From positions 60,277,920 to 60,341,919 of the forward strand of contig OY282606.1 of NCBI GenBank assembly GCA_958298945.1: a stretch of 64,000 nt of DNA, given 5' to 3'. A program made the translations under genes and the position numbers. This document shows positions 1 through 10,147 of this stretch, piece after piece (position 1 is the stretch's first letter; every line of letters starts with the position of its first letter). This stretch comes from Atherix ibis (taxonomy: Eukaryota > Arthropoda > Insecta > Diptera > Athericidae). The notes beneath the pieces were generated by a model. It searched no databases, was not told the origin of the DNA, and worked only from the letters and a program-made list of their open reading frames with translations.

Positions 1-86
1 TAAGAACTATGTGGATGTATTCTAAGTAATAGTGACAAATTCCTAAAAAGCATATCATTCAAATATATAGGAAAATGGTTTCTTTC

Positions 87-164
87 TCTAAGACTGGATC
101 GATGTCATTTAACTCTCCCAATTAATCTAAGACTGTATCGATGTCATTTAACTCTCCCAATTAT
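87..164. repeat. Tandem duplication, 2 x 39 bp
   Basis: Two adjacent copies of a 39-bp unit (87-125 and 126-164) that starts TCTAAGACTG and contains ATCGATGTCATTTAACTC. They differ by one internal G/T change and the last base. No coding potential or known element is evident. Confidence 0.85.
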
Positions 165-3100
165 CAATGCCAGTTTATCTCAATAAACTTTTATCCAATC
201 ATACAAAAAAAACTGAAAATATATTTTTCATAGTTTAATTAAACTTACAATCCATTAAATTGCATGTTATAATAGAATTAGTTTATGAAACCATTAAGAT
301 CATTGTCAAATGATAGATTGATTCTATCATTTATATAGATTAGATTCCCAATATGGGACAAATTAAATAACGAACCAAGAGACAAACATATCAGACGTAT
401 TGCCATATTATAATCTAGTATAATCATATGGTTTAGTATTTCTATCCCACCTTTATATTAAGGTATTGCGTCTATTATACACTAATTTTTGTTAATTATT
501 AAAAACAAACAAGGTGTCAAAAAAAAATTGTATGCTCCGTGATAGCTGCTTTAAGTGTAACAGGGGTTATGACAGTTGTACCTGTTGGATACAATAAAGG
601 CTTGTCAACATTTTTCAGACATAGTGCGTCTACGTGATACTGATTTTTGATCACGGTTCAGCCTTTTGTAAGTAAGCATCATTTTCAAATTTTGCTATCC
701 ACATTTCCTCACTATCCGAAGACTGAATTTTTATATGCAAGGAATCAAAAGTTTTGCATTTTTTTTGGATTGTTGCTTGAAATACAAATTAAATTTAGTG
801 GAGAATATCTTGTAATAATAGTGACTAGTGTAGGTGGGCAATAAGTTTATATGTTTTAAAATACGTGTATCATCGATTTTATTGCCTGGAACCTGGAGAT
901 CTCGACGGTCAATCAATAAAGAAACTTGCTATTTATGACAACCATCGTATATCTGGTAAGTATTCTTAAAATACTTTTTTATTTTTTGCAAACTGAAATA
1001 TCAGTTTCTCGGCTTTTTCAAAAATAATATGTAAAAGAACGTGATCTTGGAATTTTACTGTTATCCTTCGGGGACCTTCTTTTTATTTCTTTAACTTTAA
1101 TACACCCTCTTTAAAAAATATTTTGCTCAAGTTAACTCTCTAACTTATAAAATGCCTCCATGGCAGATTTTCTTTCATCCGAAGTAATTTTTCATGTCAC
1201 TTCTAACGTAATCTACAAATGTTTTTGTACTCGTACATATTAAATTTTTACTGCTATTTCTGTATTCCAAACCTTTTATTCTTTTATGCTTTTGGACATT
1301 TCGGTCCCATTTAGCAGGATTGCAACTTCTTTTTCGTCCATTCGAATTATTTGTTGTATTTTTTTCATTACTACATCAGATGATGAATCCGAATAAATAC
1401 ATAAACATTTTCTAGACCCGAGTTTTCTGCCAATAATTCGCATTGAAGAACCGTCGGATTCATTATTTTCCTTATCCAAATAATTGTTATTATTCTCTTC
1501 CATCTTAATATTACGTATATAATGGATAAATTTTCAAAAAAAAACAACTGACACTAAAATTGAAATAAAATGGAAATTTATAAGTACTTGCTTATATGGC
1601 AGTTAAACTACAACTGATTAATTATTTTGCTTTTTTTGTGACACGGTTATTATATCGTATTATATCATTTCATGAAAAAGTTTTTTAATAAAATTTTTAT
1701 TCCGCAGTAATGAAATTAGCAACGATTTACTTTAGAGTATGGAGTTAATCAGATTGGCTTCTGAAATTAATTATTTATTATTCAATGGTTAAAGAAATGT
1801 TATCATTTAGTTGGGTTAATCCTTATTATTAAATAAATTTGTTTTGAATATGAACAGTTAGGAGTCAATCAAGTGCTGTAACACCAAAATTTATTTAAAA
1901 AATCAGAAAGTCTAGTTAATCGATTTGGCAAGAAACAAATATTTAATTATATGGGTTTGAATTTTGACAGATCACGAATCTAAAGTTTTCTTAAAAACTA
2001 TGCTTTAAAAATATTCATTACGTTCCATATATATTAATAATTCCTGAGCTATTTGATTGAAAAATAAAAATGAAGAAAATAACAAAGAAATAGTATTAGT
2101 TGTCATTTTTATTCTGTTCATATCGTTACAAAAATCGAAAAGATAACTATTACAAGAAACAATAGTTAAAACTCAAAAGAAATTAACAATTCAATGCATG
2201 ATATTTACCTTGTTAGCTCTTATAAGAGAAATTTTAACGGGGATTGTTTAACTGCAGAATAAGGTGATAGGCACTAGCACGAATTTTGTGTCAATTGAAG
2301 GTAACACACAAATCCTAAAGCACGACCTAGTTGTCCCCTAGTATCATTTTGTTCGGCAGAATTTACAACAGTTTTTTGCACTCCAGAGACTATCTATAAT
2401 TGCTGTTCAAACAAAACAAAAACGAACAAAAAAAGTTCGGTAAAATAAACACAAATTGTATAAAATTCAGTACTAAAAAAAAGAAATAGTAGTGATGTTC
2501 GATGGCAAAAGTAATGCATAAAAAAAGAGAGTAATCACAATACAACACAATTCGAATACGATTTGGGGATGAGATATTTTCCACGATATCGTGTTTATGC
2601 GTACATTCTTCCATTGTGATACTAATTTCCATAAGAATAACAGTAGGTCTTAACTTTCAATAGCTCCGAAATTCGATTGTCCTTTACTAAATAAAAGAAA
2701 ATGTCACATTCCTTTTCCAGGCAGAGAGCATCTTTATCAACCTCCTATCGGACATTTATCAGCGGTTAAAGTATCTTTCTTCAATTAAGGGGATTCAATG
2801 CTAATTAAAACAGTTATAGCCTCTGGCTAAATTCGAATACGTGATCCTGAATACAGAATATATTTTTTTGAGTTTTTTTTTTAAAACGGGTATAATTAAA
2901 AGGAAAAATTTCCATTTAGAAAATTGAAACCATTTTGAGAATTTATTTAAAGAAAAGAAAATATAGACAAAAAAAAATTTGATTTCAAATTTGATCTGAA
3001 GAGCACTTCAAATACCATATTTAGTGGGCTATAAAAGAAATACAATTTGACCCTTTATCTAATTTTAACTTTTTGAGAATCTTTTAGTATTTTTTTCTCA

Positions 3101-4289
3101 GTATTCCAATGGGTATGTAAGTATTGCCGATGGTCTTTAATAAAATCATAGCTAGCGGCGATATGTATATCAATATTAAAAGAAACCGTATTTTTTTGGT
3201 ATTAAATTGGGAAATTGTTTTTAAATCGCCCCTTTGCGAACGCAAAAAGTCAATAAACCGAAAAATAAACGAATTTCTTCTTTTGAAACGTTTGAAGTGT
3301 CGTTCTTTTGCAATAATTCTAAGTACATAAGATTTAACTATAGCATATCCTTATAATATACATATGTACATACTCATCTATGAAGAATAAAGTTGACAAG
3401 TTGATTGTGTTTCGTTTATTATTTTCCTACACAGAACTTGTTCACATTATCCATTCTTAAAATCCTTATTGCCCAGCTATTCTTCTGACAATTTATATTG
3501 GTATATAGTCAAAATAGATGTTACTTCTTTATGATAATTTAAAAGTATTCTCTATTCTTAGTTTCTTCTAAATCATGTTCACAAACAAATTTATTCGATA
3601 GGATAAATAAAAAGTTTGAAATACTCGTCCGCTAGAAATTCAAAAAGTTCAAAATATACAAGATGTCTCAGATACATATATGTGTACGAGTATACGTTGA
3701 TAAGTATCGATGAATAGAGACTTTTACAATTTTCCGATTACTTTAAATATTATTGCAGTTTGAAATCTTTTCAATTTAAAAATTCTAATTTTTTTTAAAT
3801 TCTAAAAATGTAGTAATCTGACTTAAATTAAATATTTTTTCGATTAATTTTTGATGCTTGTGTTTTTCTGGAATTAAGCACGTTTTTGCTCAATACGTAA
3901 AATCGCTTTCATTAAACAATAGCCCAAAAATGATTTTATTTTTATTTTGCGTAATCATATGCACATAATTCTTATGTAATATTTTTATATTTCCAGGAAC
4001 GTTGTACTTCTTTTATTATAAAAATAGTTTTTTTGCTATTCATCCCATATTTTAAAAAAATGAATTTTTGGTTAGTCGAGATATGTAATTCTTAGTTCTG
4101 TATTTTATTTTAGTTTATAGGCTTAGTTATATATTTTTTATTTTAATATTATAATTTAATTACTATTTGCATTTTTGAAGTTGTTAAGTAAATATTAAAA
4201 TTTATTTTTTAACAAGTTAGTTCTCAATTTCAAAGCAGAAAGTGCAGTTAAATCAAAGTGCCTAAAGCTACAGAAATTTATCTGGAAAT
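165..4289. other. AT-rich intergenic DNA, no recognised gene
   Basis: About 4 kb of AT-rich sequence with only short chance-length open frames. The one with some composition bias is on the - strand at 1276-1503 (75 codons). It is rich in Asn, Asp, Glu and Ser, then basic, and has an SDSSSD motif. The N-terminus of a piggyBac-like transposase is conceivable but not shown. I see no splice-linked neighbours and no protease exons here. Confidence 0.5.
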
Positions 4290-5050
4290 AAAATCCTAAA
4301 TATATGTTATGCAAGATGAAGAATATTCTACATATTACGCGTCAACTTGAAATGAATCATTCTACAATTTGGTATATTTTGAAGAAAGAGAACAGAAACA
4401 GACACTATTGTGAACAGAAGAAAATATGAACCGATAAGAAAAGCTTGTGAAGCGGGAGAAGAGTTAAACGTATGTAAGTTTACCGGCAGATCTGATTGAT
4501 CAAGTAGTGGTAATGAAACATTTACTACATCTGCAAAATGCAAAATAAGAACAAAAGGTTGGAATGGACACAAAATCAACAACATCGGTCGTTGAAATAG
4601 TGTGAACAGATCGTTTTGAGTGAGAAGTTCAAATTCTAAATTTTCGAGTCAGCATGTTGTTGGTGAACTTGTTGACGATAGTATACTACAGAGCTGTGTA
4701 GTTGGTAGTAACACATTATGGAGTAATTGTTATTGTGTCAAAGAACTTTGAAAAGGAGACCTTTTTATTATTTTTATATAATAGGACAACTTGCAAGGGA
4801 GAGCTCTAAGGCAGTATTGGAGATGCATGCTATTTGCTCGCAAATAAGTATTTCGGAAAACGACTTCATTTTTCAGCAAGATGATGAAACTAAAATAAAT
4901 TTCACGTATATGTTCATTATTTTAATACACGTATAGCCATCATAGCCAGCATACTTTTATTTAATGGGGAATAATTTTAATCGAATGGCAGCCAATTGTT
5001 TGACAAATTGATTGAAAAATGGAAAAAAATGAATATATCTTTAATTTCGT
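4290..5050 (+). mobile_element. Decayed Tc1-like DNA transposon fragment
   Basis: Translated with frameshifts, this stretch has the landmarks of a Tc1-family transposase in the right order. First comes a helix-turn-helix-like segment (QLEMNHSTIWYILKK, about 4345). Next is a region resembling the RLEW...S-D-E-S-K-F-x-I-F block (about 4555-4650). Last is FIFQQDDETK (about 4866-4895), which matches the FIFQQDN-P-K block holding the second catalytic Asp. Stops and frameshifts are frequent, so it is dead. The element at 44575-45175 has the same FIFQ block and the preceding LLEMNGICSG-like segment, so the two are probably relics of one family. Ends were not found. Confidence 0.55.
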
Positions 5051-5625
5051 ATATACGAGTATATCAAGAAAGTGGAGTTGTTCTATGGGTAGTAGTTTAT
5101 AAGAAGTACCGTGTAACAAAACTTATAATTTTCGCTTTTTTTTTTAATTTACGTAATGTTTTGCTAAATCAAAATTAATTACACTTTAAAAAACATGTCA
5201 AGATAATTTAATACTAACTGCAACTTTAATAGTTAGTGCAAACATCAAAAGTAAATATTTAATAAAAATTTATAACATTATTTTTAACAAAATCTTATGC
5301 TTTATATGCTAAAAATACACTCATAAAAAATAATAAAAAAATCACAAATGTTTTGATATCATATGCGGTATTTAATTTGAATGAGTCAGCAGCAAATTAA
5401 TCTGAACGCGATCGGTAGATTTTATCATACACTGTTAAGTATTACGTGATCACGTTTTGACGGCGAGTGAGTTAAGGTGCATTTCCCAAAACCTCGGGGG
5501 GCATGGGATCATCGAACGCGGACCTTCCACAATTGACCGGTGATCTGTTCGCTGTCATACCATCAATAGCATTGCTTCAGGGCACAAACGCTTTCTTTTT
5601 CAAAGCATTGCTGATTATATTTAAG

Positions 5626-7179
5626 ATGATACTTTTTCGAATATTGGTGTTTTCAGTAATATTTTGGTTGTTCGTGTTTTTAGCAAATTCTGATAATACA
5701 ATTGGTAAAAACAATCAGAAATGGTACGCTCATCGGCAGAAAACATTCTGCAATATTCCTAACCAAAGTGATAAGGGACAGTGCGTGAAAATAAACGAGT
5801 GCTTAGAATATCTGATGATTAGGAATTTAAGTTCATTAACTGGTGAACGAATAAATTTTATAAAAAGAATTCAGTGTATGCCAATTACAGGCGACGTACA
5901 CCCATACGTTTGCTGCCCGCTTGCATCGTCCTCGTATAAAAATCCGGAAATTCGGTATACAGGATTAGTTCGTAGTGCTAATTTGCAAAAAAATGCTAAA
6001 TATAAGCAGAAACAACATATTATTTCTAAAGAAGCTGATGGAAGTGAGGCTGATTCAGTTTCAAGCCGATTCGAGTCCGATGAAGAAGACTGTGGCAGAC
6101 AGGTTGTCAATAGGATTTATGGTGGAGAAATAGCTGAATTGGATGAATACCCATGGTTGGCTCTCTTGATATACAATACAAGTAAGCTTTAGAGTGCAAC
6201 TATTTATTTTTAAGTATTTCTAATTAATGAAAATATATTTTTTATTATTCCAGATGAATTTGGTTGCGGTGGTGCTCTTATTAGCAGTAGATTCATTTTA
6301 ACAGCTGCACATTGCAGCACTGGCAAGGCAGTAATACAGAAAAAGGGACTGTTCGTATATACGCTCATACAATGTTGATATCTATCTCAGATTTTAAATT
6401 ATATAATAATTGAACTCCCTATATATTACTGATATAGAAAAGCAGTGCGGCTTGGTGAATATAACACGAAAATGAAATTAGACTGCATACAAGAAATTGA
6501 TCATTTATCATGTGCTGAGGAAGCTATTGACGTAGGCATAGAAAAAATTCTCATCCATCCTGGCTACGGTTCATATTTAAATGAAAAACTCAATGATATC
6601 GCCTTACTGAAATTGGAAAAAAACATTCACTTTTCGCATTTCATTATGCCCATTTGTCTGCCGAGTAAAAATCCAAATGCCGAGAATCCCTTGCGTCCTG
6701 GATATTTTTTGACGGTAGCAGGTTGGGGTAGAACTAACATATGTGAGTAGCTTCCACACTTTACTTTCTTGCGTTAAAACTTTAAAGTTAAAACTTTAAT
6801 CGTAGTTATCATTATTTATTTAAAAAAGTTTTCTAATAAATTTTCAGTTAACACTTATCAATGGAATATACCAAGTCCTATTAAGCTAAAACTTCAAATC
6901 CCAATTGTACCACGTGAGAATTGCTCTGGCATTTTGAAACCATTTAACCGGGAATTGGACGATAATCAAATTTGCGCCGGTGGAGAATACCTAAGGGATA
7001 CCTGCCTTGGTGATAGCGGTAGCCCTTTAATGTACTTTGACAGAAACCTCTTACGCTGGGTCACTTATGGAATTGTTAGTTATGGATTTACAGAGTGTGG
7101 GCATATTGGGCATCCTGCCGTTTATACAAATGTGCGATACTATCTTGATTGGATACAACAAACGATGGCTAATAATTAA
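5626..7179 (+). CDS. CLIP-domain serine protease A (easter/SPE-like)
   Basis: Four exons (5626-6181, 6254-6350, 6438-6742, 6848-7179) join in frame to 429 aa. The start at 5626 is chosen because a hydrophobic signal-like stretch follows it at once; an upstream ATG at 5503 adds 41 residues. The clip domain is about residues 42-97 with six Cys. The activation site is R163 followed by IYGG. The protease domain (164-429) has TAAHC (His), NDIALL (Asp) and CLGDSGSPL (Ser). The second Gly after the catalytic Ser is replaced by Ser. Asp in DTC at the S1 pocket predicts trypsin-like cleavage. A 75-loop Cys pair follows LGEYNT. Likely a secreted haemolymph zymogen. The signal-peptide intron of the paralogs is absent. 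The second donor (6351) reads GTTCGT, a poor match, so exon 2 splicing is uncertain. AATAAA lies at 7298. Confidence 0.82.
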
Positions 7180-7499
7180 AATTCCAGCAATGAACACATG
7201 TGTACATAATAGCAGAAAAATGAAATCAGTACAAATTTTTTATATTGTTTTTGCTAATTCTGAACAAGAAAAAATATTCAAATTGTTTTCTTTAATTAAT
7301 AAACCACGAGTATTTATTACATTTTGGATATTTCATTATTTTAGCTAGTTTATTATTAATAATTGGAAATTGAATTTTTTTTTTCAAATTTGCAATTGAA
7401 TATAATTTTGAAAAATATAAATACTGATTTATAGACACATACACATACTAGTATGTTACATATATACCAGTTGAGTACACAAATTTTTTGCTGTTGCTT

Positions 7500-7723
7500 A
7501 TTATCATTTCAAGTAACATTAGTACTAAAATGTATTATTCTACGCGCAACGACACTAAAGACCATTTGGCGAAAAGGTATAACGCCAGAAGGAAATTAAA
7601 TTAGAATGGAAAGGAAAGTGATTTTTAGAAATTTGCGTAGGAACATGCCTTAGCGGGATTCTAACCCATGACACCTTAAATGGTAGTGCAGCACTCTAAT
7701 AACTGTGCTACCGGGCCGGCCCG
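7500..7723 (-). repeat. tRNA-derived SINE, copy 1
   Basis: Read on the - strand it begins GGCCGGCCCGG, then an A box (GGTAGCACAGTTATTAGAG), then a B box (GGGTTAGAATCC), as in tRNA-headed SINEs with an internal RNA polymerase III promoter. A body follows (TTTAATTTCCTT...) shared with copies at 15486-15721 and 61085-61242. Near the 3' end (+ strand 7541-7572) is a segment matching the 3' UTR of the I-clade LINE at 61701-61734. It lies just downstream of gene A. Exact ends and target duplications were not determined. Confidence 0.7.
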
Positions 7724-8649
7724 CAAGTTTTTTTTTTTAATATGATTATATCAAAATAAGGACAATAATTGAATAATTTTTAGAAATTTTTTAAACAACA
7801 TTATTGTTTAGATTTAATTTTCTTATATTTAATTGGATGAAGCTTATAAAAATGGACTGATAAATAATTAAGTTTCTATTTAATGCTATTTATTGCCTGG
7901 ACTCTTGAACTATTTACCCTTAAGTTTTTTAAAAAAGTACCTAATTTTTACCAACTTTAAGTGACTACGAATCAAAAAATCGTATTTAGAATTTTATTTA
8001 ACTATGTGTATGTGTAAATACTAAGGAAAACTATTGATTTCAATATGAATTTCTTTTAAGTAAGTAGTTACTTTAAGAAATAAATAAAATTTTGCTTCCA
8101 AACATTTTATTTTATTGTAAAAAGTACCTAAATAATATTAAAATAAGATTATCCTTTATTGGTATGTTTCGAATTATATAATAATTAAATATTATAGTCA
8201 TAATATGTGTATTGTATAGTTTTATAGTCCACTGTTTCTCTGATTTGCTTCACTATCTGAAATAAATGTTAGCTTCGTCTCATTAGCACTTTAGTCATTC
8301 GTTTATGATATACCATCGGCCATTAACACTTTCACCGGTGCACCTTGCTTATGACTAATTTGAGTAGTACTTTCACTAAAGCAAATTTTCATTTTAATTA
8401 TCTAAAATGGAATTTACAATAAATTTTCTAATAAAGTCTTATATTTTGTAAATACTCATTCTGAATGAATCATCAAAGCAAAATAATCAACACTGTTTCA
8501 TATTAAAAATATCACAAATGTATGAAACATTATAGAAAAATTAATTCACGTTTCTTACAGATCATAATTATATATTTCTTTGTTTACATACATACGAATA
8601 TTGGTAATATTAATCTTTGGCAATATCACACTTAGAATTTAATATTTCT
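7724..8649. other. Intergenic, nothing recognised
   Basis: AT-rich spacer between the SINE and the psi1 pseudogene. A slightly GC-richer patch near 8230-8350 gives no recognisable translation. Confidence 0.5.
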
Positions 8650-9361
8650 TCATATACAATCTTTAAAATCGATTATACTGGTATACATTGGATCGACAAC
8701 TGGATCACAGAAATACTCAATAACGTATCAAAATCCATTGAACTTTTTTAATAATAGGGTACCCAAAAATCCATAGCACTCATTTAAACATTTTATGTGC
8801 TACTTATGCTCGGTTAGTGAAAGTTTAAGCGCTTTTCTGTATAAAAGATCACATTTTCGTTGGCTTATTACTTCTAAATAAATATGCATTTTTTCTGTAC
8901 CAAGAGACTCTGGATCTGTTTTGAGGTCATATGCTCCAACATGAATACTTGTTCTAATTTAATAGAAGAAATCCGAATTTACGCGATTTTGTAAAGTGTA
9001 AATTGATGTCTTACAAATTTTCAACGGCTTCTCTGACACAAAAATTGATAGTAAAAACATATCGTTCATTTATTAAGGTCCCATGGCAAATATATTCTCT
9101 CACGTCTACAGATATATAGTATTATTAAATTCCAGTAACACCATCCAGGAAAACTCATTGGGCCACAAATTTATTTGTACCATTGCTTTGGGGTTATTAC
9201 TTACACAACAATTTGGTGGGATTGGCAAAATTTTTAAAGCGCTTTTACCTTTATGTAAAATGGAATCTTACAACATTGCAAATAGTTATAATAGAATACT
9301 TAAAAATATTCAATTTTCGACCAGAAATTAAACAAATCAGTCCAATTAGTATCTTAAACAT
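8650..9361 (-). pseudogene. Decayed serine protease homolog psi1
   Basis: The - strand keeps ordered pieces of a protease-homolog gene. A signal-like start lies at 9361 (MFKILIGLICLIS). Next come PPNCC (about 9220), then NEFSWMVLLEF (about 9160-9127), the equivalent of EFPWM...LEY. The equivalent of TAAHC reads TINFC, so the catalytic His is lost. A phase-2 intron follows (GTAAGA...TTAG, about 9020-8957), at the position of intron 3 in the live paralogs. The next exon reads HVGAYDLKTDPE, then jumps to LEVISQRKCDLLYRKA and NECYGFLGTLLLKKF, which replaces DSC-GDSGGPL. It ends IDFKDCI and stop (8650). In-frame stops and loss of the Asp/GWG region show it is dead. Its Ser-region replacement resembles that of protein C. 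Confidence 0.65.
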
Positions 9362-9954
9362 ATTCAATTCTAAACCAATGCAGATTTCCGACATTAAGAA
9401 CCGTTTCAAAATTTAATTTTGTATTGATTATTCTAAGCCTTAAATAGTATGTTATTCATACAAATATATCAATTATTGAATTTTTATTAAATAAATTTTA
9501 GCAATATTTACCCTATATAGAATATTCTGCTGATCGAACTGCTCAATTAAATGTAATGAAGGAGTGAAGATTTTCGTTATCAAGAACAAGCAAGATTGAA
9601 CTTTGTTTATAAACGGACTATCATTTTAATTTTGGGGTCATCTTTCTTTCTGATAGCACAATTTCGCATTAATGTATAATTAATAAGAGTCTGAAAAAAC
9701 CATAGAAATATAAATGATAATTTAAGAAAATAAGGTTTATTAATAGTATACAAATATTGAGTAAATATATTCACATGGTTGGTGTTTAAGTAAATTCATA
9801 TTTAAATGAATTAATATAATATATAGTTAATAAGCATTAACTTTATATTATTTAAATTATTCAAAACTACGCGGAACAGATTATTTAAATTGTATATGTA
9901 GAATATGCAAAACATATGTTCTTAAAATCTGAAATGTAAAATAAATTATACTCG
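9362..9954. other. Intergenic, nothing recognised
   Basis: AT-rich spacer between the two - strand protease pseudogenes, with no exon-like segment on either strand. Confidence 0.45.
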
Positions 9955-10058
9955 TATCTTAAATATCGTACCACTATTACAACACAAAAAGATTTCTAAG
10001 ACTTTCATACTAACGTTAATAAACTGTGTATTGTAATAGTGGTACGACAGTTAAGATA
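9955..10058. repeat. Inverted repeat with 37-nt loop
   Basis: Left arm 9955-9986 (contains CGTACCACTATTACAACACA) and right arm 10024-10058 (contains TGTATTGTAATAGTGGTACG) are nearly complementary. It sits about 90 bp beyond the 3' end of psi2. It may be a small foldback element; no target duplication was identified. Confidence 0.7.
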
Positions 10059-10147
10059 TAATTGAAGAAATAATAATAATCAGAATAATATCCGAATCAG
10101 GTAATTTCATATAACTTTCTCCGATTTTATCAATAGTGTGTTTTTAA

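Noticed and set aside
5503..5625. Upstream in-frame start of gene A
   Set aside because: It would put 41 residues before the signal peptide; the start at 5626 gives a normal secreted precursor.
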